Assembly (NCBI GenBank): GCA_029817715.1 | Contig: JARUPY010000083.1 | Location: 3,720,001-3,784,000, forward strand | DNA length: 64,000 bases | Reading direction: 5' to 3' | Origin: Melastoma dodecandrum | Taxonomy: Eukaryota; Streptophyta; Magnoliopsida; Myrtales; Melastomataceae | Shown: piece after piece, positions 1-11,105 of the stretch | Layout of the letters: each line of letters opens with the position of its first letter | How positions within the stretch are numbered: the stretch's first letter is position 1 | Notes under the pieces: generated by a model | What the model was told of the DNA's origin: nothing | Database searches by the model: none | What the model saw: only the letters and a program-made list of their open reading frames with translations | Program-made: the position numbers and the translations under genes

Positions 1-851
1 CGAAGAACCGGGTGGCAATGCCCGGTACTTGAAGAGAAATAAGGCCAAGAAGCATGTCCCGTGAACTCCTTTGTATGGGAAATTAAAGTCATTTGGGAAT
101 TTGTGGTGCGGATGGAGAGCTCGCACGAAGCTTGCATTGTGCTAGGAGTATTTTCCCAATTAAACTTGAGCGGTGTTGGAGAGACATGAAGGATGTTAGG
201 AAGAAGAAACCCTGGTGTTCAAATGCAGTCGAAGTGGACTCAGCATAGTGTGATGGATATGTTGTTGACATGCTGAATGTGTAATAGGCGAGGTAACTAC
301 TTTCCGCATGAAAATCTCGTCGAATGGGAGGAAACAGAGAGTCAGTAAAAAGAGGCCAATGACTAAGGAGGCGTCGAGATGGGGAGACTCCCTTTGGGCA
401 AGTGGCCGCGTGTAGTCCTCTGGTAACCGGCGACTCCACGTCACTGTAAATTATCCCTTCACCCAGCAACAGCGACATCCCTTTCTCGCCCAATGCCTAC
501 GCAGAAGTGGGTTTTAGGGATCAGCACGCTTGAAGACCCCGGCAAGACTGCGCAAATGCCCGGAGTTGTGAAGCATCAAGGCAAGAATGCGGCAGGGTTT
601 TTCACGAATGGCCTTTGTTCTAGAGACGGTTCTTTTTCTTTTCCTTTTGTAAAAGTGTTTGTTAAATTAAGTATAAGAAATTAAATGTGACAATCAATTG
701 GATTCAATTGCCAAACCAGACAATATCATAGAAAAATAAAAATAAAAAGACAAAATATAAAATCATGAAGCAAAAATGTGGTCCCAAAATTTTAATTTGG
801 AACATTAGGAATTCCCCTCACCTTTTGATCTCAAGGATGCTCACTCCGACT
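1..851. other. intergenic, downstream of SRPK
   Basis: No gene is recognised here. The open frames of up to 134 codons lack any family motif I know. An AT-rich stretch at about 660-790 probably contains or follows the 3' end of the SRPK transcript, whose stop codon is at 852-854. Confidence 0.5.
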
Positions 852-2862
852 TCAGGCTTCTTTGTTACATTCACTTTGCGAAAACAGCCATGGATGCTGC
901 AGGCATTGCTGAGCAGTTGGCCGCTTCTCTGGGGCGAAGTCTAGAAGTGGGGTTAGGAACTCAGCGAACTCACGGGCTTCAGCCTCAGGGAACTTGTATC
1001 TGTCCACAAGCAGTCTATCAATTGGACATGATTTCAGTCGACGGATCCTCTTTAGGTCGCCGTATCTGTCGAAGAAATCCTTCGACTTAATTCCTCCTGT
1101 AGCAATCTGATCAGGGATCGAGGAAGCAGAATCAGTTTGTGAACGCTCGAGAACTTCTTAGCAGAGTAAAAAACGATAGAAGCCGAGAATCGTGCTCTGT
1201 TACCTTCTTAGGTATCTTCCCGAGAAGCTCCATCATCATCGCAAGATGATCCTGAAATCATTCATAAATATTCCCTCGTGAAGCTTCATTCACAGGAAAG
1301 TGGCCAAGGTAAAATTCGGGTCATCCAACCTGAATGCGGGCGTGTGATTCACATACCTCGTCCTCGCTGAACCCTTGACCGACTTTGGGAGCGAATAACA
1401 TGTCGCCAGTAGCAAGCTCAAAGGCTGTGCAAGCAAATGACCACATGTCTACCGAGAACAAGTATCCAGAATGCAGAATCACTTCAGGAGCCCTGTATTG
1501 TCTTGTCTGTATCTCTTCTGCAAATCGCTTATCAGCCCAGCAAGCATTTCCAAAATCAACGAGCTTACACCTGAAGTCAATGCCATCTAAGCTTCGTCGA
1601 GATTTCTGAGTCGCTCCCCCCGTCGGAGATCTCCTTCCCGAGATCTTGGCAGCAGCCCTTTTCGCCCTTCTTTTCAACCTCTTCTCTATGATACTCATGG
1701 TAGAACCACCATTCAAGCTGCCCTCCTGCCTCTCGAGCACGGGGGCAGCACCGGACCGAATTGGATCCTTGGCAGGGTCGATAGTCAAACAGAGAAGGAT
1801 GTTTTCAGGCTTCAAATCGGTATGCATGAGGCTGAGTTCACGATGCAAGTAGTCCAGTCCAATCAAAATGTATTTGCAGATCTCCCTGACTTTGTTCAAC
1901 TCGAGGCCTTTGTAACGATTATATTTGATCAGTTGGAGCAAGCTGTCACCCATGAATTCAAGGACCATGCAATGATGCTGCCCATTGGGACCCGAGTGCT
2001 TGAAGTGGTCGATCAGTCGGACGACGCACTTGGAGTTTTCAGGGTCACCCTCCGCAATCGCTAACAGGAGTTCGATCTCATGAAGGGCAGCCTGAGCAAA
2101 CTGTGCTGCACTCTTCTGAATCTTCAGAGCCACAAATGTCTGGATGGACAACATGCCAAGACAATCACAATCAACAAGACAAGTCATAATTCAGATCCAG
2201 GTAACAGAGAGAGTACGAAAGAGAATGCAGGCACTGCACATTAGTTCGGATCATCTGGAACGAGGATCTCAAGAACCCGAAAAGGAAGCACGACAGAAAT
2301 TCAAAGATTCATCACACGGGTCAGAGCCAACAACTTCCAAATAACGATTCCACCACCCAAAATCAATTATCTTTTCTGGTAAAAGCCATTAAATGCAACT
2401 GCTTCATGCCGGGAGACGTTCTCTTTTCAAGCTTTCACTTGGAGAACAACCTGTTCATCTCTAGAAAAAATCAGAGCCGAATAAGAACAAACAATACATT
2501 GATCCAGCTCCAATGATCCCTGCATTAACAGACACAGACAGACGCAGAGAGGGTGGGAGAGGGATTATGGATATTACAGAGGAGAGAGTGTCGAAGGCGA
2601 GCCAGACAGTGGAGAACTGACCCCAACCGAGCTTCCTCTGGGCGACATACCTCCCTCCCCCAAACTGATCCCCTATTCGGACAGCATGGTAACCTCCCTT
2701 CCTGTAATTCTCCATCCCCTCGTCCTCCTCTTCCGACCCCCCAGACGACGAGGAACACGACATCTTCCCGGCACCGCCCTTCACCAACCCACCTCCAAAG
2801 TCCCAACCTTCACCAAATTTCCAAACGTGGGTCGATCCCACCCGATCCAAAATGGATGCCAA
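852..2862 (-). CDS. SRPK: SRSF (SR-protein) kinase, SRPK family
   Basis: Serine/threonine kinase that phosphorylates the RS domains of splicing factors in cytoplasm and nucleus. Exons read from splice motifs: 2862-2578, 2139-1357, 1251-1204, 1106-852, all joined in phase 0, giving about 456 residues (423 from the second Met at 2763, which plant SRPKs resemble more). The glycine loop (GWGQFSTVW) ends exon 1. Exon 2 begins with the catalytic lysine (VALKIQK) and carries HTDLKPEN, the DFG motif in VDFGNACW, and the APE-like RAPEVIL. The kinase fold is split by a basic spacer (KRLKRRAKRAAAKISGRR), the SRPK hallmark. The last exon has the conserved DRYGDLKRIRRLK and the ending PTAQQCLQHPWL. The leader at about 2900-3060 is pyrimidine-rich on the coding strand. 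Identity is firm; the start choice is less so. Confidence 0.93.
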
Positions 2863-3946
2863 AAACCAAAAAGATCTCGCCTTTAAGAATTACGCACAAA
2901 AATAAAAGCTGGAGGATGGAAGAAAAAGGAAAAACAGAGGGAGTGAACGAAAAGGAAAGACGAAGAAGAAGAAGGGGAAGAGAGGGACGGAGGGAGAGAA
3001 TACGTGGGGGCAATGCAATGCAGGGCGATCGTTTGTTCTCTCCACTTTTCTCTCTTCTTTCCCCAAATGTTTTCTTCCTCTTCCTCTTCTTCCTTCTTCT
3101 TACATCCTCTTTCTGTTGTAAGAAAAACAAAAAACAGAATCTGTATTTTCCTTCTATTTTACTCAACAAAGAGAGACATCGATCTGAATTTTATAGCACA
3201 GATGAAAAATGTGCATGATTGGATATAACATCACATCGTTTTCATTTAGTTATGTTGGGATCCCCCACTGACTTTATTTATTTTTGCTTTTATTTCTTTG
3301 TGTCGTGGGGTAGATGGGTGGGTATGTGTTGGTTGAGTGGGAGTGCAGTGATCTGTGTTGTGGGTGAGAATGTGGTGGCAACCCGGAAAAAGGGTCTAGA
3401 AGAACACATGCAGATGCCGCTTTGCTGAACTAAAATCAAGACTGATAGAAACAGAGCATTTTCCTGAAGACCCTTTTCCTTTTAGTGGCATCCTTGGACT
3501 AGGACCACTTATTTGTGTCGGAAACAAAGAGGGTCGATGGAGAATACACGCCCACTGAAAGCCAAAACCATTTCTCCTCAAACATCATCAGCTGTCGAAT
3601 TTGTCAGAGGAAAGAGGAGATTCTCAGCAATTAAAACACTAATCTCAATCGTCAGCGCAGAGTTTATGTTCTGGGAATGTCTTGTATTCATTTTTCTAGG
3701 AAGTGAAGATGCAATGATTGAAGATAAAAGAGCATTAAGAATCTGGGTTAGCAGCAAACTATCCAAAACTCAGCCAAAGGAAATCACGTGAAAAATGCCT
3801 CAAATTTTTTACAGCTAGGTTTTTCGCGGTTTCTCAAAAAAGAAAGGGAGCAGAGAAGGAAGCAAGCAAATCACCTGCTTGATACAATTAACAGCTACTG
3901 CATGACCTACCGACCCCAACATACCATCCATTGCCGAAAAATCTAA
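2863..3946. other. SRPK leader/promoter and PP2C 3' flank
   Basis: This holds the SRPK upstream region and the PP2C downstream region, since both genes run leftward. At 2920-3000 the plus strand is a purine-rich GAA/AAG tract, read as a CT-rich leader on the SRPK strand. At 3050-3110 there is a TTC/CTT-rich patch. No gene is supported. Confidence 0.5.
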
Positions 3947-5552
3947 TCACAGACCGTTCAACACGCCCTTGAGGACGTCGAGTCCTTCCACCGATATGCT
4001 CCTCCTCTTGCACGACTTTGGGATCTCGATCTTTGGGGGTGGATCACATGAGAAGCAGACAACGAGGACCGTCAGATTGTCGCACGTGTTGCGCTGGAGT
4101 GCCTCCTTGACGAGGGCTTTGGAGCATCTTTCTGGGTTGTTGTGTTGCATCAGCTCTCTCCGGACCATCGTAACCGCGCACTGGCTGCTCATCACGTCCC
4201 ACAGGCCATCGCACCCGATTATGAGGAACTCGTCTTCTTCTGTCAGCACTAGCTCTTCCAACTCTGGCTCTGAGCTCAGTGGACCTTTGGAACCTTTAGA
4301 GCCTTTGATGTGCCAATCCCCGATGGCACGTGCCACCGACAGTTGGCCATTAAGATAGCCATCGTAAATAACTCCGCCCATTTTCTCTATTCTCATCCTT
4401 TCGGAGGTACAGTTTGGTTTGTGGTCCTTTGACAGCTCTACCGCCCTTCCCCTTTTCCCCAGAACAGCTCTTGAATCACCAGCATTAGCAATCACCAGGG
4501 TTCTGCAAAAGCACCCGATCAGTTAGTCATTACAACTACAGAAAGAGCGAATGGATACCATTTCTAGTCATTCCTAATCAATTGAAGTGCATAAGCTTAA
4601 TCCAAAGCTATATTATGATATTATCACCACGCCACATACTCACTCTGGCCTCGTCAGATATTCAAGATCGTCATATTTCCAGAAGAAGGGGCAAACAAGT
4701 CTCCTCACCTTCCTAAAATTAGGGCAGTCAGTGCAGTTGTCCCAGAAGAACTATCCAAGCATTTAGCATTAGCAAATGCAAGATCTGCTTTTGCAAAAGC
4801 ACTCTTCACAGCTTTCATTACACCGAGTGGGAAGTTAGAGTCGTCGACGATAAACTTAAGAAGGTTTGTCTTGATAAATGCTGCCGCATCGATACCATTA
4901 TGTCCGTCGAATACCTGCCGTGTAGAGAGAGAAGTTGGTACGCACCAAATAAATCCGAGATGCAGAAAAACTGTTCACTCTCGTTACATACCCCATAGAA
5001 TGCACTGGGAGAAGGCACATCCGTGCTCCAACCCATGTGCTCGTGCAGATTATCCACGCAAATATGTTCATCTTCCATGTACTGCTTGGGCCCTTTCTCT
5101 GAACAAATGCCGGACCGGAAAACAGGAAGAAACTCCCCTGATTTCTCAGTCACCGGTGACCTGAAGCTCGTCATCCCGTCCTAGAAACAGAGATCAATCC
5201 CACAAGTAAAGATGTATTCCAGCATAAGCATAACAGCTATCATGGCAAACGTTCCTCCACTTAGGAGTTCCATCAAACACCTGGCGATCACATGGAACCG
5301 AGTTAAACCTACCGAATCATTAAGCCAAGCCGTGCTGCTACAATGCCGCATCATGGACAGGCTCCTGGGCGGCTTCCCCCTCCTTGTGGAAGGCATGCTA
5401 TTGACCAAATCTCCATCCTCATCCTCCATCGAGGTGACGCTCCCCTTTACCCCCCACAACCTCGACAGGCCCTCAGACGCATCCTCCGTCGACCCATTGA
5501 CATCCGCCATCATCTCCTGTCGTTTCACTCCGCCGAAGAACCGAAAGAACAC
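3947..5552 (-). CDS. protein phosphatase 2C (PPM family)
   Basis: Metal-dependent Ser/Thr phosphatase. Exons: 5552-5313, 5180-4992, 4914-4709, 4502-3947, about 396 residues with phases that close. All PPM signature motifs are visible in order: KQYMEDEH with the metal-binding acidic residue, [74 protein letters not shown] and CDNLTVLVV. The N-terminal ~120 residues are a poorly conserved, acidic and serine-rich extension. From memory it is closest to the group with Arabidopsis PP2C27/PP2C47, but clade placement needs a tree. The start is either 5552 or the Met of MADVNG near 5510. A hAT transposon sits about 400 bp upstream and could influence its promoter; that is inference. Confidence 0.92.
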
Positions 5553-5949
5553 AACTTGCGATCACCCATCAAACAATTCCTCGCGAAAGAAAATGGGAAA
5601 ACGTTGCCCACAAAGGTTTTCGACCAAATCACGCATCTTGGACTCAAAATCACACGGAGCCAAGGAATGGGAGTAGGGGAACGGAGGGCCATCGAGAGGT
5701 AAGAGAGTGCAGATTTCTCGGTCGGACATTTGGAGCAGAGCTTGCTCCATGGGACGACACCTGGGATGGAAATGGAAATGGGGAAATAAGCCTGGGAAAC
5801 GGATGTCAAAAAGCATCTCGATTGCATCCAAAGTTCGTTGCTTTTCAAGTGTGGATCGATAGAAGGCCTTAACCATGACATTGTCAGGGAATTTCATCGC
5901 TTGCCCAACAACGTCCGTATAAATATTAAGGTTGTAATAAACGGCAATG
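5553..5949. other. PP2C upstream flank with an unassigned open frame
   Basis: This is the region immediately upstream of PP2C, cut on its far side by the hAT insertion. On the minus strand 5969-5562 is open for over 130 codons, and the frame would continue briefly across the empty site at 9058. The peptide resembles no family I recognise. It may be chance in a 5' leader, or a remnant of a disrupted gene. Confidence 0.3.
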
Positions 5950-5957
5950 AATTGAAT
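5950..5957. repeat. hAT target-site duplication, left
   Basis: The 8-mer AATTGAAT directly precedes the element end TAGAGGTG and is repeated exactly at 9050-9057. Eight-bp duplications are diagnostic of hAT insertion. Confidence 0.93.
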
Positions 5958-6195
5958 TAGAGGTGCCAAACGAGCGAGCCGAGCCGAGCCGAGCCGAGCC
6001 TATCAAGGCCTGGCTCATCGAGCCTGTCGAGCTTAGCGAGCCGAGCTCAACGAGCCTAACGAGCTTAACGAGTCGAGCCTAACGAGCCAATCCGAAATTT
6101 TTTTTAACCCGAGTCAGCTCGCGAGCCACGAGCCGAACGAGCCGAGTCGAGCCGAGTCGAGTCGAGCCTAACGAGCCGAGCCTAACGAGCTCAAC
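5958..6195. repeat. left subterminal GAGCC repeat array
   Basis: Dozens of overlapping copies of GAGCCGAGC, CGAGCCTAACGAG and similar motifs fill the first ~240 bp of the hAT element. The composition breaks sharply to AT-rich DNA at about 6200. Confidence 0.85.
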
Positions 6196-6404
6196 CGACA
6201 CAAATAAAATTATTTTTTATAAAAATAATAATTATGAAATTAATTTTATAAATTGTATATTACATACAAATTTTTAGCTGAAAATAAATTTAAGTATACA
6301 ACTAATAATTTGACATTTGCATCACTACAAATTACATACATCCCAACTAGGTTGGCACCCATGTAATTGTCAATCATGTACAAAATGTCAAAAAAGTTAC
6401 AATG

Positions 6405-8423
6405 TTAATCTTCAACATCCAAATTTTTAAATTCTTCAAGTATTTCGTCCTCTCGTTGTTGGTTTCTCGTAATGGCGTTGTTCCAATCTTTCATGCAAAT
6501 GAGAGCTTCCACGAGATCGGGTGCTAGTCGTCCTCGGCGTTCATCGTACACACGTCCACCTGCACTAAAAGCAGACTCCGATGCTACGGTAGAGACCGGA
6601 GGTGTTAGTAGATCACGTGCCATTATAGAAAGAATAGGATACGTGGTGGAAAATGTTTTCCACCAATCTAAAATATCAAAGTTTTGTTCGCGTGAAAAGT
6701 GATATCGAGTGTCAAAATAAATGTCTAGTTCATTTCTCATAGAACTAGAGTGAACATCTGTTTCTAGTTGACTCCAAATATCTTCAATACCAAATTGTGA
6801 ATGCATAGTATTTCCACCTCCACTGCTTGAACTAGCATGTGATGAAACACCAACATGTAAACGAGAAACATCAGAATATTTAGATTCATAAGAAGAAAAT
6901 AAACTGGCAATACCATTAGTTATTTGATCATCAGAAACTTTAGGAGTAGTTTGTAAATTGTGAGAAATTTTATTAACCATAAGACATACTCCTCTTAATT
7001 TATATCTAGGATCCATAATGCATGCATAACAAAAAATAGAAGGAATATCAAGCCAATATTTTTTAAATTTTGTTTCCATTTTATTAAGTATTTCTCTAAA
7101 TTCTTCTACTTGTCGATATCTTGCAAAATTACTAGTTAAGTTTATAAAAATTGGGAGAACAAGATGAGAAGTGGGATAATAAACTCCCGAGCATTCATTT
7201 GTAGCATCATAAAACGGTTTTAAAAAGTCAAGAAATATATTAGCTACATCGCAAATAGATTTATCAAGGTTAATATTTGATGTTTTCTCATTAATATAAG
7301 CACAAATAATCTGCCAATATGGTCGGGCATTTTCTAACATTAAATAAGTCGAATTCCATCTGTTTTCTACATCGGTTTTTAATTTTCGTGGTTTTAGTTG
7401 AGCAGCTTTACAATAATCTCTATATTCTTGTTGCCTGGAATTAGACCCAATTATATAAGAAATTGCTGTCCTAATTGATTCAATGTGAGGTGCAACAAAT
7501 GTCATACCATCTTTAACAACTAAATTTAAAATATGACAAACACATCGCATATGAAAAAGAGAATCGTATGTAGTATTTAATTGAAAATAGTTTTTAAAAT
7601 GTGAAACAACAACATCGTTAGCACTAGCATTATCAAGTGTTATGCTAAATATTCTATCTTGAATATTATATTCTTGTAAAATCGTTACAATATATTTATA
7701 AATAGTAATACCAGTGTGAGGATATTCACAATTACGAAATCCTAAAATTCTTTTATTTAATTGCCAAGAGTCATTAATAAAATGAGAAGTTACTACGACA
7801 TAACCTATAGAATTGCGTGCACTCCACAAATCAGAAGTGATACAAATAGACATTGCAGGAGCACTTGCAAAAAATGAAATTAATTCATTCTTCATATTAT
7901 TAAACATTTTAATAATATCGTTTCTAATTGTACTTCTAGGAACACGCTTAAAATTAGGAGTGGCATATTCTTTCATAAAATTTTCAAATTCAACACTATC
8001 CATAAAGGCTAAAGGCAACTCGCATTGTGCTACAAGTTTAGCTATTCCTTCTCTCATTTTATCTTGTGAATAAGAAAATATGCCACTACCACTAGCATCT
8101 AAAACTTTTTGTCTAGGATCTTTACTTTGTTCGTTTAAGTGACATTTTTCATAATGCCTACCAAGTGTGCTCGTTGAACTACCTGAAGTATAAGAATAAT
8201 TTTTAATACAATAATTGCATTGAGCCCTAGATTCTATCTTTCCACCAATTTTAATTTCTATCGTTTTAAAATGTTTCCATACTTCTGACGTTTTATTTCT
8301 TTTTCTTTGAGGCGATGAGGTGGATGCGGATGCTTGTGTACAAGATTGTCCTATTGAAAATGAAGCATTTATTTCCCTAAGTTCGTCAACATCATCATTA
8401 ATATTATAATTATGTGGATCCAT
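6405..8423 (-). CDS. hAT transposase (BED zinc finger, RNase H-like, hATC)
   Basis: Transposase of the surrounding hAT element, about 672 residues from the Met at 8423 (MDPHNYN). The frame extends 39 codons further upstream to 8540, but that part looks like leader. Near the N-terminus is a BED-type zinc finger: a Trp-containing VWKHF segment, CNYC and HYEKCH. The RNase H-like core shows the first catalytic region ITSDLWSAR and the second TLDNASAND. The C-terminus is a full hATC dimerisation domain with DILDWWK, YPILSIMARDLLTPPVSTVASESAFS, given here as two adjoining motifs around PPVSTV, and GRVYDERRGRL. No stop or frameshift was seen over its length, so it is potentially functional. Confidence 0.95.
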   Translation of the reverse strand: MDPHNYNINDDVDELREINASFSIGQSCTQASASTSSPQRKRNKTSEVWKHFKTIEIKIGGKIESRAQCNYCIKNYSYTSGSSTSTLGRHYEKCHLNEQSKDPRQKVLDASGSGIFSYSQDKMREGIAKLVAQCELPLAFMDSVEFENFMKEYATPNFKRVPRSTIRNDIIKMFNNMKNELISFFASAPAMSICITSDLWSARNSIGYVVVTSHFINDSWQLNKRILGFRNCEYPHTGITIYKYIVTILQEYNIQDRIFSITLDNASANDVVVSHFKNYFQLNTTYDSLFHMRCVCHILNLVVKDGMTFVAPHIESIRTAISYIIGSNSRQQEYRDYCKAAQLKPRKLKTDVENRWNSTYLMLENARPYWQIICAYINEKTSNINLDKSICDVANIFLDFLKPFYDATNECSGVYYPTSHLVLPIFINLTSNFARYRQVEEFREILNKMETKFKKYWLDIPSIFCYACIMDPRYKLRGVCLMVNKISHNLQTTPKVSDDQITNGIASLFSSYESKYSDVSRLHVGVSSHASSSSGGGNTMHSQFGIEDIWSQLETDVHSSSMRNELDIYFDTRYHFSREQNFDILDWWKTFSTTYPILSIMARDLLTPPVSTVASESAFSAGGRVYDERRGRLAPDLVEALICMKDWNNAITRNQQREDEILEEFKNLDVED

Positions 8424-8677
8424 AACAAACAATAACAAAATCTTATAAATAAATTCCAAATAAATAAATGATACCGTCACCGAAACTCCAATTAATGAAT
8501 AATAGCTTGTTGCCGCTTGCCGATATCGAGAGGAAAGCACTAGATCACGATTAATTGATAGAGAGCAAGAGAAGAAGAGAATAAGAGAGGAAGAGTTTGT
8601 TTGTAAAAAATTTTATGAGTTTGGTGGTATTTATAGTGGATTTTTTTTTTAAATTAAAAAAAAAAAAAAATCTATCA

Positions 8678-8865
8678 AACGGTAACATTACCGTTAAAAA
8701 AAAAAAATTAAAAAAAATTCTAACGCCTAACAGTCAAATGACCGTTCAAAAAAAAATTAAAAAAAATTAAAAAAAATTAAAAAAATTAAAAAAATCCAAC
8801 GGTCAAATGACCGTTGCAAAAAAAAATTAAAAAAAATTCTAACGCCTAACGGTCAAATGACCGTT
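8678..8865. promoter_or_regulatory. four palindromic AACGG (MSA-like) motifs upstream of the transposase
   Basis: Four inverted repeats lie at 8678-8695 (AACGGTAACATTACCGTT), 8729-8746 (one arm changed to AACAGTCA), 8798-8815 and 8848-8865 (AACGGTCAAATGACCGTT). They are separated by A-rich AAATTAAAA spacers. The copy at 8796 reads TCCAACGGTCA, which fits the published consensus of the plant mitosis-specific activator element bound by three-repeat MYB proteins. Regulation is inferred only from this match and from the position 250-450 bp upstream of the transposase start. Confidence 0.5.
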
Positions 8866-8924
8866 CAAAAAAAATTAAAAAAAATTAAAAAAAAAATTAA
8901 AAAAAAAAATTAATTCCGGCTCGC

Positions 8925-9049
8925 GAGCCGGCTCGCTAGCCCGGTGAGCCTGGCTCACCAACCCGGGGCTCGCGAGCCCATCTCGCTGGCTCGGCTCGGC
9001 TCGTCGACGATTGCCCGAGCCGAGCCAGCCCGCCCGTTTGCCACCTCTA
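8925..9049. repeat. right subterminal GGCTCG repeat array
   Basis: The last ~120 bp of the hAT element are packed with GGCTCGC/GCTCGGCTCGG copies, in inverted orientation relative to the left array, ending in the terminal repeat CACCTCTA. Confidence 0.8.
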
Positions 9050-9057
9050 AATTGAAT
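9050..9057. repeat. hAT target-site duplication, right
   Basis: Exact copy of AATTGAAT immediately after the right hAT terminus. Confidence 0.93.
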
Positions 9058-10084
9058 ACGTCGGCATAAACCCTTAGAAACAACCGTACTAGGAGAACAT
9101 CAATGCATGAATAAAGTCCCAGGGAGGCCATCCGATTTGATATATATGGAGTATGGGCTCTTCCAACCCTCGGACTAGTTTTTTATCGTAATTCCAGAAT
9201 CCCGGCGCCCAGACGAAAGTCGATGAAAAGATTAATAAACTACCTGTTCATTTCTTTTGTTTTACTTAACCGGAGGAGCTCCAGCAGCCCGCGTTTCCGT
9301 AAAGTTGTTGAAGTTTTCTCTCGGAGATTTTGTAGCACCCGCGGTGAGAAGTTCCTAAGGGAGCTTTTTGGCTAAAGCGGGATGCTCCGTAGGGACAGCA
9401 ATTGATCAGGGCAGTCACTTGTGACAAGCAAATTACCGGCAGATACGTGCCCGTTGACGGGGCAGTGTTGTTCGCTGAGTATGTTTTTCATTTGGATTGA
9501 GGCCTTCGTTTGCGTTGTTTCAATCGCAGTTTCTGGTTTTGTGAGCATTGATCTTGGTTACTATTATATTGTTCGGGATTGGTACTGTTGGATGAGTGCG
9601 ACCTAATGGCCGTTTGATGTCGAGAATGTTAGCTGATCTTGATGGAGAACGGGTGGATTGAGTCTGATCTAAGTTTGTTTCTAAATTGAGGTTATGTGAT
9701 CTAAGGGTGGCCATGATAACATGTTCTGTGATAATCATAGAGCACAAAAGCCGAATTTGTGCCATACATTCTAACAAGGGTCTTCATTTGTTAAGCATTC
9801 TGGTTATTTGGTTCTTTGTGTTTATATTTCTCAGGTCAAGGCGATGGAATATCATAATTGAGTTATGTACTTCTGGCTTTAGAATGGAATCGATCACTGA
9901 TATCGAGTTCCATATTTTGATGCGCAGACGAGCTGAATATTTGTTTTCTGCAATTTGTTAATCAAGGCCTCATATACTTGTATGCTAAGTTTTTTGTACT
10001 AACTCTGTGTTTTATTCTTTGAGAGGAGTTGATGTGAACCATATTCATTTTATTTGGCTGGTTTTAGATAGTTGTGTGTAGTAA
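9058..10084. other. unassigned host sequence between hAT and retroelements
   Basis: About 1 kb with only short open frames and no recognisable domain. It joins directly to 5949 if the hAT element is removed, so it is the distal upstream region of PP2C or a neighbouring untranslated region. Confidence 0.4.
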
Positions 10085-10428
10085 TCACATGAGAAGACAG
10101 TGTACGCGCGCCTTCCCGCCTAGCAGCGTGCAGCGGTTCGAACGACCCGAGGATCTGGGCCCGCTCCCCTAGAGTCTTCCGGTCGGCGTCGCGACTCGAG
10201 CGTCGAACGCTGCGGAAAAGACCAGGGTGGTTCCTCTTTCGATTCCTGACCGGGTCTGCCCAGACACTTCGCCGATCGTCTCCATGCTCCTTAAGAGGCG
10301 ACGGGCGAAAAGAAGCGCATGGCCCGAGGAGGAAGCTTCAGGAGGTTCTAAGAGCGGCTCATGTCGTCAGTCCCTCATCCAAAATGATTTCGTAAAAAAA
10401 TGTGTTGTTTAACTTAGGTAAACTATTA

Positions 10429-10439
10429 CGGAGTCGCCA
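10429..10439 (-). other. primer-binding site of old Tat-type element
   Basis: TGGCGACTCCG on the minus strand matches the primer-binding sequence described for Ogre/Tat elements. It follows the putative LTR end almost directly. Confidence 0.5.
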
Positions 10440-11105
10440 CCGACTTATTTTTAAAAGCTTGGTTTAAGTCGGAAAACCAGAGTAGATTCGGGGATTCCTA
10501 GTTACTAACTCTTACATCTAAACATGCGAAGAGATGGCGTTTGCTCCAAAAGTTTGCTTTTGGTTAACGGGCGTTGGACCCGATTCAGGCTTTTTGGGCC
10601 CGAACTCATGTTTATTTGTTTTACAAATCGCATGCGACGATAAACCTATGGGCCTAAGGCATGCGGACAGGCACAGACAATTATTTAGATTAAAAGGAGC
10701 GGGGAAGTGCGGTGATCGTGGGCCTATGCACTTGGGCCCACGACCCGTTACATGTGGAAAGAAAGAAAAAAAACGGGAGGCCCGCACCTCCCTCATGTAC
10801 CTGAGGTTTGCCGGTTGGGGACGTCTGGAGCGTTTCCGCTATGATCCACCGTGCATCATCTTGAAGTTGGAAAACGGAAGCCAACGATGTGAGGTGTTTG
10901 AGCCCATCGACCCCCAATATGTCCCGAACGCCACTCAGATTGACGAGATTGTATTTTCACATGTGAAAATATCGAGATAGGAAAATGATTAGTAAATAAT
11001 AATATATACATGATAAATGCGATGATCTGGACTTAGAAACATATCAATGACATCAAGCAAGTTCAAGACATGATGGAAAATCATGCGTAATTGAATGATT
11101 CTCAA

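Larger units (their letters stand above)
5958..9049 (-). mobile_element. complete hAT (Ac-like) DNA transposon
   Basis: A 3092-bp element. The left end starts TAGAGGTGCCAAACG; the right end read inward starts TAGAGGTGGCAAACGGGC, giving short imperfect terminal inverted repeats of the plant hAT type. It is flanked by exact 8-bp duplications AATTGAAT. It encodes one long transposase on the minus strand. Both ends carry GC-rich subterminal arrays of CGAGCC/GGCTCG motifs, probably transposase-binding sites by analogy with Ac, whereas the middle is AT-rich. Intact ends, matching duplications and an unbroken frame point to a recent insertion that may still be autonomous. Confidence 0.95.

Noticed and set aside
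2553..3218. 221-codon plus-strand open frame
   Set aside because: It is opposite the SRPK first exon and leader, has purine-rich low-complexity sequence and no domain.
10534..10980. 148-codon open frame on the plus strand
   Set aside because: It lies within the old LTR sequence and has no recognisable motif.
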